32,805 bases of DNA from Candidatus Nanopelagicales bacterium (GTDB taxonomy: Bacteria; Actinomycetota; Actinomycetes; S36-B12): contig JAPKAV010000015.1 of the NCBI GenBank assembly GCA_028825115.1, positions 1-32,805 of the forward strand. The letters are read 5' to 3'. Below, piece after piece: positions 8,297-17,187 of this stretch. The notes below the pieces were generated by a model. The model did not search any database, was not told where the DNA came from, and worked only from the letters and a program-made list of their open reading frames with translations. A program made the translations under genes and the position numbers. Position 1 is the first letter of the stretch; every line of letters starts with the position of its first letter.

Positions 8297-10126
8297 TTAA
8301 GAGTTGTTCAAGCGATCACGCAGCCCCTGCAACTGCGCATTGAGCTCTGCCGGTACCCGGTCATCAAACTCTGCGTAGTACTCCTTGGTTAACTCGGTTT
8401 CGACCAACCAAGATTCGGCGTCAACAGCGAAAAGGTCGGCAAGTTGAGCTTCTGTTATGTCGAGCCCGTCCGTGTTCAACGCACCTGGTGTAGGGATCCG
8501 ACCGATTGGAGTGTCGACCGCTTCAGCTTTGCCGCTTAAGCGATTAACAATCCATTCGAGAACTCGCGCGTTTTCACCAAACCCCGGCCAAATGAAATTA
8601 TCTTCAGCATCTTTTCTGAACCAATTCACCGAGTAAATGCGCGGCAGTTTATCCGGGCTAGTAAAAGCACCGATCTTGAGCCAGTGGCCCCAGTAGTCCG
8701 CCATGTTGTAGCCACAGAATGGCAACATGGCGAATGGATCCCGGCGCAGTGTGCCAACAGTTCCTTCGGCCGCTGCCGTCTGCTCGCTGGAAACAGATGA
8801 GCCAACGAACACGCCGTGCGGCCAGTCGAATGATTCAGAGACCAGTGGCACGTTAGTCGCTCTGCGTCCACCGAAGAGAATTGCGTCAATCGGGACTCCA
8901 GCCGGGTCTTCCCAATTGGATGCGATTGAAGGGCACTGTCCCGCTGGGACGGTAAATCGCGCATTGGGGTGACTTGACAGATCTGCCGAGGCAGGGGTCC
9001 AGTCGTTGCCTTTCCAGTCGATTAAGTGCTGGGGGGCTTCATCGGTCATGCCTTCCCACCAGATGTCACCGTCGTCAGTGAGAGCGACATTCGTGAAGAT
9101 TGAGTTTCCACTGAGTGAGCGGATCGCATTCGCGTTGGTTTTCATGCCCGTACCGGGTGCAACCCCAAAAAAGCCTGCCTCTGGATTAATTGCATAAAGT
9201 CGACCATCCTCGCCAAATCTCATCCAAGCGATGTCATCACCGATAGTCTCCACACTCCAACCAGGAACGGTGGGTTCCAACATTGCCAGGTTGGTCTTTC
9301 CGCACGCGGATGGGAATGCAGCCGTAATGTATTTGACGTCATTTTGTGGCGACGTCAATTTTAGAATCAACATGTGTTCGGCCATCCAGCCTTCATCGCG
9401 CGCCATGGCCGATGCAATTCGTAGTGCAAAGCATTTCTTACCCAGCAACGCATTTCCGCCGTATCCGGAACCATATGACCAAATCTCGCGGGTCTCTGGG
9501 AAATGAACAATATATTTCGTGTCATTACACGGCCATGCGACATCTGGGATTGAATTGCCGGAATCGTCGACTAATGGTTGACCCACTGAATGCACTGCCG
9601 GAACGAATTCACCAAATTCGCCGATTAGATCAAGTGCCGCCTGTCCCATGCGGGTCATGATTTTCATGTTCACCACCACATAAGGGGAGTCGGTGATCTC
9701 AACTCCCAGTTGTGCGATGCGTGAACCCAGTGGTCCCATGGAGAACGGCACAACATACATGGTGCGACCACGCATCGCGCCCTTCATCAATGAATTCAGA
9801 GTCGATCGCATCTCAGTCGGTTCCATCCAATTATTGGTGGGACCTGCATCACTTTCGCGTTGCGAACAAATGTACGTGCGCTTTTCAACTCGAGCCACGT
9901 CGCTTGGATTCGAGCGGGCCAAGAATGAATTTGGGCGCAATGACTGATTGAGTTGGATCAGGGTACCGGCATCGACCATTTGATTGGTGAGTCGAGTCCA
10001 CTCAGCTTCGGAGCCATCACTCCACTCAATTGCATCAGGTTCAAGCAGTGCGGCCATCTCGTCAACCCACTCAAGAAGTTGTTTATTTTGGGTGGGTGCT
10101 GCGGCGAAATCGAGTTGAGCGGGCAT
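8297..10126 (-). CDS. pckG: Phosphoenolpyruvate carboxykinase (GTP)
   Basis: This 609-residue cytosolic enzyme interconverts oxaloacetate plus GTP with PEP, CO2 and GDP; it starts gluconeogenesis or replenishes oxaloacetate. The GTP-type P-loop [15 protein letters not shown] (about residue 260), the following GDDIAWM metal site, [13 protein letters not shown], the mobile-loop region and [14 protein letters not shown] are all visible. A longer frame starts 28 codons upstream, but ATG 10126 has AGGAAG 8 nt before it and gives the usual N-terminus and length. It is a single-gene transcript, as is common in actinobacteria. Confidence 0.96.
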   Translation of the reverse strand: MPAQLDFAAAPTQNKQLLEWVDEMAALLEPDAIEWSDGSEAEWTRLTNQMVDAGTLIQLNQSLRPNSFLARSNPSDVARVEKRTYICSQRESDAGPTNNWMEPTEMRSTLNSLMKGAMRGRTMYVVPFSMGPLGSRIAQLGVEITDSPYVVVNMKIMTRMGQAALDLIGEFGEFVPAVHSVGQPLVDDSGNSIPDVAWPCNDTKYIVHFPETREIWSYGSGYGGNALLGKKCFALRIASAMARDEGWMAEHMLILKLTSPQNDVKYITAAFPSACGKTNLAMLEPTVPGWSVETIGDDIAWMRFGEDGRLYAINPEAGFFGVAPGTGMKTNANAIRSLSGNSIFTNVALTDDGDIWWEGMTDEAPQHLIDWKGNDWTPASADLSSHPNARFTVPAGQCPSIASNWEDPAGVPIDAILFGGRRATNVPLVSESFDWPHGVFVGSSVSSEQTAAAEGTVGTLRRDPFAMLPFCGYNMADYWGHWLKIGAFTSPDKLPRIYSVNWFRKDAEDNFIWPGFGENARVLEWIVNRLSGKAEAVDTPIGRIPTPGALNTDGLDITEAQLADLFAVDAESWLVETELTKEYYAEFDDRVPAELNAQLQGLRDRLNNS

Positions 10127-10289
10127 GTGACTACTTCCTTGCGGTGATAGTGGAACGACGGTTTTTCCGATAGCTAAGGATGCACCCAGAATTGCAAATT
10201 TGCTACCCATTTAGACGTGATTTACCACACGTGTGACAAAAAGCCCCGCAGTTATCCGCCGATAAAGGTGATGTAACCGTTTGCGCTGA

Positions 10290-10978
<689 letters not shown>

Positions 10979-11004
10979 TAGCTCCCGATGAAAGTCAATC
11001 CCAC

Positions 11005-11730
11005 ATGAGCGGGAAGATCGCCCTCGTTGGCAGTGGGGAATACCTCCCGGGCATGGGTGTACTGGAATCGTGGCTACTTGAAGACCGTCCGCGTACCTAC
11101 GTACAAATCGCGACGGCAGCCGCTCCCGAAGGTGAAAGATCAATTGCCCGATGGCATGAACTCGGGAAAGAAGCCGCCCAGCGGCTGGACGCCGAACAGG
11201 TGGTCATCGACATCCGAAATCGCACAGATGCTGACGACCCAAAAATCGCGCAAGCCATTGCCGGGGCCGGACTGATCTACCTCTCAGGTGGCAACCCGAA
11301 CTTTCTCGCACAGACCTTGCGGGAAACCCTCGCCTGGAAAAGCATCCTGGAGCAATGGCGCTCCGGTGCATCAATCGCAGGCTGCAGCGCAGGCGCAATG
11401 GCCTTGTGCGGTTACGTTCCTAATTTCCGCCACCCAAAACAAGGCGGTGAATCAGGACTTGGCTTAGTTTTTAATGCGCGAGTGATTCCACATTTTGATC
11501 GTTACAGCCGCTTCATTCCTGACTTTGCGCTCAAGCCTTTACTTACCGATGGACAGCAAATAATTGGCATCGACGAAAACACTGCCCTCACCAGTAGTGG
11601 TCCAGGTGAAAATCACGCTCGCGAATGGGCATTTCGTAGCATGGGCCAAGGCTCAAGTTGGCGCATTGACGCAGATCGCAAACATCGAATTAATGGTTCC
11701 GTCCAACTCTTGGTCGACACCCATGGATAA
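11005..11730 (+). CDS. Peptidase S51-family protein (dipeptidase E / cyanophycinase-like)
   Basis: This 241-residue protein has a class-I-glutaminase-like fold. The nucleophile elbow AGCSAGAM supplies the catalytic Ser (about residue 130), preceded by IYLSGGNPN and followed by VIPHFDRYSRF (candidate His) and GIDENTAL (candidate acid). S51 members cleave Asp-Xaa dipeptides or cyanophycin; the substrate here is unknown. No signal peptide is present, so it is cytoplasmic. The start at ATG 11005 has no clear ribosome binding site. Its last 8 bases (ATGGATAA) contain the start of trmB, so the two are translationally linked. Confidence 0.87.
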   Translation: MSGKIALVGSGEYLPGMGVLESWLLEDRPRTYVQIATAAAPEGERSIARWHELGKEAAQRLDAEQVVIDIRNRTDADDPKIAQAIAGAGLIYLSGGNPNFLAQTLRETLAWKSILEQWRSGASIAGCSAGAMALCGYVPNFRHPKQGGESGLGLVFNARVIPHFDRYSRFIPDFALKPLLTDGQQIIGIDENTALTSSGPGENHAREWAFRSMGQGSSWRIDADRKHRINGSVQLLVDTHG

Positions 11731-12427
11731 ATTGATTGAACAGTATTCCATCTCCGAGTTTCCCCAGACGCAATCATTGCGCCGCGGGATTCGAACTTTT
11801 AAACCACGCCGCAGCCGGATCACAAAATCTCAGCAATACGCGGTCGATAACCCCCAAGAACTGGTTATTGATTTCCAAAACGAATTTTTGAATTGGCCCC
11901 AAAAACCAACTTCGCTTTATCTCGACATCGGTTTCGGCAATGGCATGTCAACCCTCGCCTTCGCTAGCGAAGAACCCAAATCAGCTTTCCTTGCCGTCGA
12001 CGTTCACACACCCGGTGTAGGGGACCTACTGTCCAAGCTTCATGAACGTGAAATCACCAACGTGCGGGTGATGGAAACTGACGCAATTGCAGTATTAGAA
12101 AACATGATCAGACCGAGATCCCTCGCGGGTATTTACACGCTATTCCCAGATCCTTGGCAAAAAGCCCGGCACCACAAACGTCGAATCGTGCAGCAAGGAA
12201 TTCTGGACCTCATGCACTCACGCCTAATGCCCGGTGGTTTTTGGCACATTGCGACGGACTGGTCCCACTACGCCGAAGCCATTTCTGAACTCTTTGCCCA
12301 GCCATTCAATACAAAAAAGTGGAGTCGTGGCAATCAGGCAAGGCCGGAACGAGCCGTAACCCGTTACGAAGAGCGGGCAATATCTGAGGGACGGGCCGTA
12401 ACCGACTTTCATTTCTTGGTCAACTAG
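11723..12427 (+). CDS. trmB: tRNA (guanine-N7)-methyltransferase
   Basis: This 234-residue SAM-dependent enzyme methylates G46 in tRNA variable loops. The SAM site YLDIGFGNGMSTLAFA and the TrmB signature YTLFPDPWQKARHHKRRIV are intact, followed by GGFWHIATDWSHYAE. A longer frame begins at ATG 11564 inside the S51 gene, but ATG 11723 gives the normal TrmB N-terminus (basic RRGIRTFKPRRSRIT) and length, and it sits in an 8-nt overlap with the S51 stop. No promoter is seen between the two, so they form a two-gene unit. Confidence 0.95.
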   Translation: MDKLIEQYSISEFPQTQSLRRGIRTFKPRRSRITKSQQYAVDNPQELVIDFQNEFLNWPQKPTSLYLDIGFGNGMSTLAFASEEPKSAFLAVDVHTPGVGDLLSKLHEREITNVRVMETDAIAVLENMIRPRSLAGIYTLFPDPWQKARHHKRRIVQQGILDLMHSRLMPGGFWHIATDWSHYAEAISELFAQPFNTKKWSRGNQARPERAVTRYEERAISEGRAVTDFHFLVN

Positions 12428-12474
12428 AACGTGAACTCCCAAAACCTACTCAATGAATCTGCCTTGGCAATGTT

Positions 12475-12480
12475 TAGACT
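12475..12480 (+). promoter_or_regulatory. Leaderless -10 box for the dihydropteroate-synthase-like gene
   Basis: TAGACT, a 6-nt spacer (CTCAAC), then ATG at 12487. Confidence 0.7.
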
Positions 12481-12486
12481 CTCAAC

Positions 12487-13386
12487 ATGATTAATCTGGA
12501 GACTTTGAGCCGTCTGTACGCCGCGCACTCGGATTCGTTCACGAGCGAAGTCGCCCCGTTGACGATCGGGGAGAAGATACTTGACCGACCGGCTCTGATG
12601 GCGACGGTGAACCTGTCCCCGGACTCCACCTACCGGGAGAGCATCGCCCTCAGCCCCGAATCGGCCGTGCGTAAGTCACGGGTCTATTGGGCGCAAGGAG
12701 CCGATGTGGTCGATCTTGGAGCGGAGTCCAGTACCGCAAAAGCATCACGCGTGGGCGTGAAGGAGCAGATCGGCACACTGGTCCCGGTCATTGAGGAGCT
12801 CAACGCAGACGGCATCTCTCTCTCAGTCGAGACTTACGAACCCGAAGTGGTGCGGGCTTGTCTGAGCGCCGGCGCCAAGGTGGTCAATTACACCGGAACC
12901 ACACACCAGGAAGCGGTTCTCGACCTTGCCAGCGAGTTCGACGCCACCGTCATCCTGTGTTACGTGAAGGGGGCCGATGTGCGCGAAATAACTGATGTTG
13001 ATCTAGATAATGATCCTATTCCTAAACTACTCGACTATTTTTCTCAGCGAACCGACTCAGCCAAGAAGCACGGTGTGACCAAAATTGTCATCGACCCAGG
13101 CATGGGCTTCTACTATGAGAATCTTGTAGATCCCATCACGCGTGTGAGGCACCAAACCAACGTAATTCTGAACTCTTTCCGCTTAAAAAGTTTGGGGTAT
13201 CCGATCTGTCAGGCTCTCCCACATGCTTTCAATCTATTTGAAGATGAATTCCGTACTGCTGAAAGCTTCTTTGCCGTAATCGCCAGCCTGGGTGGAGTGG
13301 ACCTGGTGCGGACCCATGAAGTCGCCAAAGTGCATTCGGTGTTAAGAACAATGCAATTGGACACGGCGCTGTCCTCACGCCACTAG
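12487..13386 (+). CDS. Divergent dihydropteroate-synthase-like (pterin-binding) protein
   Basis: This 299-residue TIM-barrel protein has a pterin-binding layout but altered signatures. MATVNLSPDSTY stands where folP has NVTPDSFSDGG; DVVDLGAESS where folP has DIGGESTRPG; VVNYTGTT where folP has NDVSG; IVIDPGMGFYY where folP has DPGIGFGK; VRTHEVA where folP has RVHDV. The landmark Asp, Asn and Gly residues remain, but the Arg/Pro pABA-loop element after ES(T) is missing. It therefore probably binds a pterin or similar substrate but may not be the folate enzyme. No folate genes are adjacent. Composition changes inside the gene: GC-rich up to about 12980, AT-richer after, which suggests a recombinant origin. 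Confidence 0.75.
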   Translation: MINLETLSRLYAAHSDSFTSEVAPLTIGEKILDRPALMATVNLSPDSTYRESIALSPESAVRKSRVYWAQGADVVDLGAESSTAKASRVGVKEQIGTLVPVIEELNADGISLSVETYEPEVVRACLSAGAKVVNYTGTTHQEAVLDLASEFDATVILCYVKGADVREITDVDLDNDPIPKLLDYFSQRTDSAKKHGVTKIVIDPGMGFYYENLVDPITRVRHQTNVILNSFRLKSLGYPICQALPHAFNLFEDEFRTAESFFAVIASLGGVDLVRTHEVAKVHSVLRTMQLDTALSSRH

Positions 13387-13419
13387 CAAACGCACATACA
13401 TGCCACGGCGCTGCAGGCT

Positions 13420-13767
13420 CTAGCCCCAGAAAGCGTCCAAAACAATGGTGTCTTGTGTGGACAGGGTTAGTCGATCTGTTTGGTAATCCATTGTGACGGC
13501 TTGCGCCTCGCCATCGATGGACCCCACCCGCCACGTGTAGCCGTTGGCCTCGATCAGTGCACCCGCGTCCTCTAGTGTCATTTCCGAGGCAACAAGTTCC
13601 TGCTGAAAATCTACCTGATCCGGTGAAAAATCAGTGTTTTCCGTTGCGGTCATGGTTTCACTCGGCTCCACTTCACTGCTCTCGCCGGAGCCACTGGTGC
13701 TGCAGCCGACTAGGCCGACCGTTGCCACAAAAAGTAGTGTGCTTAGAGTCAGCAAGATTTTTTTCAT
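13420..13767 (-). CDS. Small lipoprotein with a possible I78-type inhibitor-like C-terminal domain
   Basis: This is a 115-residue lipoprotein. MKKILL, a hydrophobic segment and the lipobox GLVGC (Cys about residue 22) give export and lipid anchoring, followed by a Ser/Glu/Thr linker to about residue 50. The C-terminal domain EANGYTWRVGSIDGEA-TMDYQTDRLTL resembles the proteinase inhibitor I78 pattern (RV..DG...TMDY..DRL), but the match is from memory and the family's end motif is poorly kept. A longer frame begins 38 codons upstream, but ATG 13767 has GGAGG 5 nt before it and gives the signal peptide. It is convergent with the DHPS-like gene. Confidence 0.75.
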   Translation of the reverse strand: MKKILLTLSTLLFVATVGLVGCSTSGSGESSEVEPSETMTATENTDFSPDQVDFQQELVASEMTLEDAGALIEANGYTWRVGSIDGEAQAVTMDYQTDRLTLSTQDTIVLDAFWG

Positions 13768-13998
13768 TGGGCCTCCCCAGACAGATGGACAGTGTCGAGA
13801 TGTCGATGCTAGTTTCAATCCAAAGTGTACACCAGTCTGCGCAACCCAGACCTTTGCTTCTGATCCATCACCTTTTCCCAATTTAATGAGTTATGTGAAT
13901 CTTCGTGAGCTTGCGATTCGATGCTCGAAGTTACCACCGCCGATTGATCGGTATCCGCCCCGCACGGGCCTTCTTGGTCCCAATGGCACACTGGCACC

Positions 13999-14190
13999 AT
14001 GACCAAGAAGATCGAGAATCCCCCGTCTGACGCTGACGACCAGCGCGCCAAGTTCAAAGCTGCCCTCGATGCAAAAAACCACAAGCCCGGTCACACTGGA
14101 TCGCATCCCTCTGCGACCGGCGGAGCAGTGAAGGACCCTTCCGGCCGGTCAGGCGGCAAACGCGAATTTCGCCGCAAGAGCGGGGGCTGA
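13999..14190 (+). CDS. DUF5302-family small protein
   Basis: This 63-residue hydrophilic, probably disordered protein contains DADDQRAKFKAALDAKN and ends in GGKREFRRKSG, which match the actinobacterial DUF5302 family as I recall it. It has no catalytic motif, membrane segment or Cys. The basic, Gly-rich tail suggests nucleic acid or ribosome association, without proof. ATG 13999 has CACACT 6 nt upstream, a poor match to the leaderless -10 pattern. The 231-bp gap before it (13768-13998), shared with the divergent lipoprotein gene, shows nothing else recognisable. Confidence 0.8.
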   Translation: MTKKIENPPSDADDQRAKFKAALDAKNHKPGHTGSHPSATGGAVKDPSGRSGGKREFRRKSGG

Positions 14191-14376
14191 CCACCTCACG
14201 CTAAGTCCCGAGGTTTTTGGCCACCGGTATTGGATGCGTCTCCCGAAGTAGATCAATTCACCACACTCGCTCGATATCTCTCAAGCATGCAAAACTCAGA
14301 AATGTGTCGTCCGCTTAACATGATGGAGTTTTTCAGTGTGCTCCCACGCTGGCATCGTGCGTGGCGGATCTGCCGA

Positions 14377-14886
14377 TCACCCGTTCAGATGCAGGTATCC
14401 CCAGGACAACGACGCGGCCAGCGCCACCCAGATCTGGTAGGGCAGCAAAAGTGCACCCCACAGCGGGCGGGCCAAGAACGCGATAATCACGATCGGAACA
14501 GTGAGAACCGCCGCGGCGCTGAGGGCTATCGCTGCCGACGCCAACTCGTGCGGCACGTAGAACAAGTACGCCCATGCGAGCGCCGAAGCGATTGAAGCAG
14601 CCAAAAAAAAGATCAGCACCCCAACGCGTGGCGGCACTGCCCGCCACACCACCACTGATGAGACCACTGCCAGCGCCACGAAGTTGTAGGTCCAGATGAA
14701 CCCGAACACCCATGACGGCGGCTGCCACCGTGGTTGTTCAAGACTTCGGTACCAGGATTCGTCGGTACCCACCCACACCCCTGAAAGCGCCGCGTAGGTG
14801 ATTATTGCGGCGATCACTACCCCGATGGCGAGAAGCCGCCAGGCGGTGCTGGGACTAGGTGATGCTCGCTCAGACATGCGGACCAT
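14377..14886 (-). CDS. TspO/MBR-family membrane protein
   Basis: This 169-residue protein has five membrane helices in the TspO (translocator/benzodiazepine receptor) pattern. WYRSLEQPRWQPPSWVFGFIWTYN forms the conserved WYxxLxxPxWxPPxWVFG loop and helix 2, and LLPYQIWVALAASLSWGYLHLNG is the family C-terminus. TspO proteins bind porphyrins and are linked to tetrapyrrole and oxidative stress control; a blue-light or carotenoid link exists in some bacteria. The start is ATG 14886 or 14877. The gene is GC-richer than its neighbours. The 186 bp between it and DUF5302 (14191-14376) is featureless. Its 5' end lies 38 bp from the tmRNA 3' end on the same strand. Confidence 0.92.
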   Translation of the reverse strand: MVRMSERASPSPSTAWRLLAIGVVIAAIITYAALSGVWVGTDESWYRSLEQPRWQPPSWVFGFIWTYNFVALAVVSSVVVWRAVPPRVGVLIFFLAASIASALAWAYLFYVPHELASAAIALSAAAVLTVPIVIIAFLARPLWGALLLPYQIWVALAASLSWGYLHLNG

Positions 14887-14924
14887 TCTTCCGTGAACCC
14901 AACCGAGCGGTTGATGGCGTACCT

Positions 14925-15295
14925 TTGTGGAGATGCCGGGAATCGAACCCGGGTCCGTGCAGGATTTTTCCGTCCTTCTACGTGTGTAGCTGCGCTATCG
15001 CTGTCTCGGCCCCCGCACTATGTGCAGCACTTTGCGGTGGCAGCCCAGTTACTGTTTGGTTTTCCGCCTGTCTCCGTAACCGAGACGATTGGTGAGTCCC
15101 CTAGCGACGTCAGACCCCAATTCGAGGACGCATTGGGCTGACGGCTGATTTATCGGTTACGCAGCGAGTGCGTAAGCGTCAGCAGACTGCTTAGTTTTGG
15201 CAGTTATTTGTTTTTAAGGGTGTTTAACGAGATCACCTTAAATTCTCGACACGCTTCTCCGGTTAAACGACTGAACGTCGAAACCTTTCATCCCC
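14925..15295 (-). ncRNA. ssrA: tmRNA (transfer-messenger RNA)
   Basis: The 5' GGGGAUG (15289-15295) pairs with 3' CAUCUCC (14929-14935) to form the tRNA-like acceptor stem. The 3' part has the T-arm GGGTTCGATTCCCGG, and the 5' part has the conserved GGTTTCGAC. The tag reading frame lies at 15157-15201. The 3' end is encoded as ACAA, not ACCA, so the CCA must be added or repaired by nucleotidyltransferase. tmRNA with SmpB frees ribosomes stalled on broken mRNA and tags the product for proteolysis. It starts only 15 bp after smpB. CATAAAT just upstream may be a -10 box of its own promoter. Confidence 0.95.
15157..15201 (-). other. tmRNA proteolysis tag reading frame
   Basis: The resume codon GCC begins the 14-residue tag AKTKQSADAYALAA, ending in TAA. 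The ALAA end is the classic ClpXP/ClpAP-type degradation signal. The upstream AAATAACT context matches the resume site of actinobacterial tmRNAs. Confidence 0.9.
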
Positions 15296-15310
15296 TATTT
15301 ATTTATGACC

Positions 15311-15787
15311 CTAGTCTAACCCCTTGGCCCGTCTTCCGACTAATCGCTGGGTTTCACGCTTGGCTTCACGCTCAGCAATTGCTTGCCGCTTGTCATAGCT
15401 CTTGCGCCCACGAGCGACAGCAATCTCTACTTTTGCGTAGCCGTCTTTGAAATAGAGCGAAAGTGGAACCAGGGTCACTCCGGTGTCCTTGGTGGCCTGT
15501 TCAATCCGCTTAATCTCGTCCTTGCGCAAGAGAAGTTTGCGGGCTCTCCGTGGTTCGTGATTGGTCCACGTGCCCATGGCGTATTCGGGAATGTGAATCT
15601 GACGCAGCCAAATAGCACCATTCTCGTACTGGGCGAAACCGTCAACCAAACTCGCTCGGCCTTGCCTCAGAGACTTCACTTCGGTGCCGGTGAGGACCAA
15701 TCCCGCCTCGTAGACGTCTTCGATTGAATAATCGTAACGAGCTTTTTTATTTTGGGCAATCAACTTTTTGCCGGTCTCACGTGCCAT
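15311..15787 (-). CDS. smpB: SsrA-binding protein SmpB
   Basis: This 158-residue OB-fold RNA-binding protein delivers tmRNA to stalled ribosomes. Visible family marks are [29 protein letters not shown], the PYxxG-like [22 protein letters not shown] and the basic tail [16 protein letters not shown], which folds in the decoding centre. ATG 15787 has GGGAGG 9 nt upstream. The stop is 15 bp before its RNA partner ssrA. It follows the M23 peptidase gene by 60 bp on the same strand, as part of the prfB-ftsEX-M23-smpB run. Confidence 0.97.
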   Translation of the reverse strand: MARETGKKLIAQNKKARYDYSIEDVYEAGLVLTGTEVKSLRQGRASLVDGFAQYENGAIWLRQIHIPEYAMGTWTNHEPRRARKLLLRKDEIKRIEQATKDTGVTLVPLSLYFKDGYAKVEIAVARGRKSYDKRQAIAEREAKRETQRLVGRRAKGLD

Positions 15788-15847
15788 TAGCTGCTGCCTC
15801 CCATTTGGGTGTGCTCGGACTCACACCCAGCACCGCGTTGGACGCTT

Positions 15848-17128
15848 TCAGCACGGCACCGCTCGCATTGCTGCGCCGTACCAACCCATGGGATCATACG
15901 GGGTTCCGTCGAGGCGGGTCTCAAAATGCAAATGAGGTCCGGTGGACCATCCTGTTGAACCGACCTTGCCGACTTCTTGCCCGCGGCTGAGGCTCTGACC
16001 AACTTTTACGCTGGTCGAAGACAGGTGGGCGTAAAAAGTTGTTAAACCACCACTGTGAACAACGAGCACCGCATTGCCATAAGGCCCTCCGCGCGTGATT
16101 GTCGCCACCGAACCTTGGTCCGCAGCCTTCACTGTCGTACCGCTTGGCGCTCCAATATCAATTCCAGTGTGACAGGAATTATGGCCGTAGATCGGGTGAA
16201 TGCGCGGTCCTGCACCCCCGCCTCGCGAGAGACCCGGCAGCGGCCAAGTGAGCGATCCACTCGGTGACTGGGCATTTTGCGGCGCCGCGCCCTGGGCGGC
16301 AGCCTCCCTCGCGGCCGCAACAGCCTTCCGTGCAGCCAATTTGAGCTTGCGCTCTTCACGTTTAAGTCGCTCGTAACGGTTCTTGATCTTCCCTTTGAAC
16401 CTCTTTGCCGACTTAACAGCTTGGCGCTTGTCCTTACGCAGCTGCACTACGGCTCGTTGCTGTTTCTTAGCTGTTGTGAGTGCTACCTGAAATTTACGCA
16501 ACTCGCGATCTGCTTGTGCTTGTGCCGTCGTTGCCTTTTCCGCGAGTGCGGTGAGCTTGACTTCTTGTATTTCCGCGTCGGCACTTGACGCCAGAATTAC
16601 CCGCTCCATGCTTTGCTGCTCGCGACTGACGTAATTGACAGCTACCATCCGGGCCGTAAAGTCAGCTGGATCTTGCGCGGACATCAAAATGGCGACCTCG
16701 TTTAGGGGTCCCTGTTGGTACACGGCTCGGGCAACATCTTCAATGTCTGCCCTTTGTCCATCCAATTGGCGCTCAAGTCTCGTGAGTGCTCGGGTGCCCA
16801 GAATCAGTGAGCTCTTTGCGTATTCGGAGTCAACGCGCGCCGAATCCGCAACTGCAGCGGCCTCTTTGGATTCACGAAAGGCTGCCTCCTTGAGAATTTT
16901 GGCTTGCACCAAGGAACGCTGGGCCTTAGCTGCAGCATTGACAGCCTTTTGCAATTTGGTATTAGCTTTACCCAAAGCTTGGGTCGTCGACTTAAGGCTT
17001 GATTGAACCTGACTCTGCTCACTCTTGATTTGACCAAGGTCCGCGGCATGCATGGGCGCGATAAATCCCGCGCTCGCCATGAGGGCGCAGGCAAGTGACG
17101 CGGCAATACCGGTGCGGGAGGGGACCAC
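15848..17128 (-). CDS. Exported M23 peptidase with long coiled coil (FtsEX-associated type)
   Basis: This 426-residue exported protein has a signal peptide ending near MHAAD (about residue 29), a long Lys/Gln/Ala-rich coiled coil (about 30-270), then an M23 LytM domain. HTGIDIGAPSG and GPHLHFETR supply the zinc ligands (HxxxD and HxH), with GGLTTFYAHLS between. All expected catalytic residues are present, so it should be an active endopeptidase cleaving peptidoglycan cross-links. A coiled coil plus LytM directly downstream of ftsEX matches EnvC/RipC-type hydrolases that FtsEX switches on at the septum (inference from context). GTG 17128 is a leaderless start with TACCCT 6 nt upstream, so it has its own promoter. 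Confidence 0.9.
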   Translation of the reverse strand: MVPSRTGIAASLACALMASAGFIAPMHAADLGQIKSEQSQVQSSLKSTTQALGKANTKLQKAVNAAAKAQRSLVQAKILKEAAFRESKEAAAVADSARVDSEYAKSSLILGTRALTRLERQLDGQRADIEDVARAVYQQGPLNEVAILMSAQDPADFTARMVAVNYVSREQQSMERVILASSADAEIQEVKLTALAEKATTAQAQADRELRKFQVALTTAKKQQRAVVQLRKDKRQAVKSAKRFKGKIKNRYERLKREERKLKLAARKAVAAAREAAAQGAAPQNAQSPSGSLTWPLPGLSRGGGAGPRIHPIYGHNSCHTGIDIGAPSGTTVKAADQGSVATITRGGPYGNAVLVVHSGGLTTFYAHLSSTSVKVGQSLSRGQEVGKVGSTGWSTGPHLHFETRLDGTPYDPMGWYGAAMRAVPC

Positions 17129-17134
17129 ATATGC

Positions 17135-17140
17135 AGGGTA
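17135..17140 (-). promoter_or_regulatory. Leaderless -10 box for the M23 peptidase
   Basis: TACCCT on the minus strand, a 6-nt spacer (GCATAT), then GTG at 17128. It lets the hydrolase be expressed apart from ftsEX. Confidence 0.6.
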
Positions 17141-17187
17141 AACCCAGACAGTCGATTCACTCTGGTGCGGTCTGGCGTGTTGCGCGA

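Noticed and set aside
8294-8303. CTCTTAAGAG palindrome between argF and pckG stops as a bidirectional terminator
   Set aside because: It is short, AT-rich at the centre, has no loop and no T run.
8626-9947. Several long open frames antisense or out of frame within pckG
   Set aside because: They overlap a complete, conserved enzyme gene, lack family motifs and lack start signals.
14900-14913. CAACCGAGCGGTTG inverted repeat just past tmRNA as a terminator
   Set aside because: The stem is only 6 bp, the 2-nt loop is too tight, and no T run follows on the minus strand.
14925-14965. tRNA-like T-arm read as a separate tRNA gene
   Set aside because: The acceptor partner lies 350 bp away at 15289-15295 and a tag frame lies between, so this is the 3' part of tmRNA.
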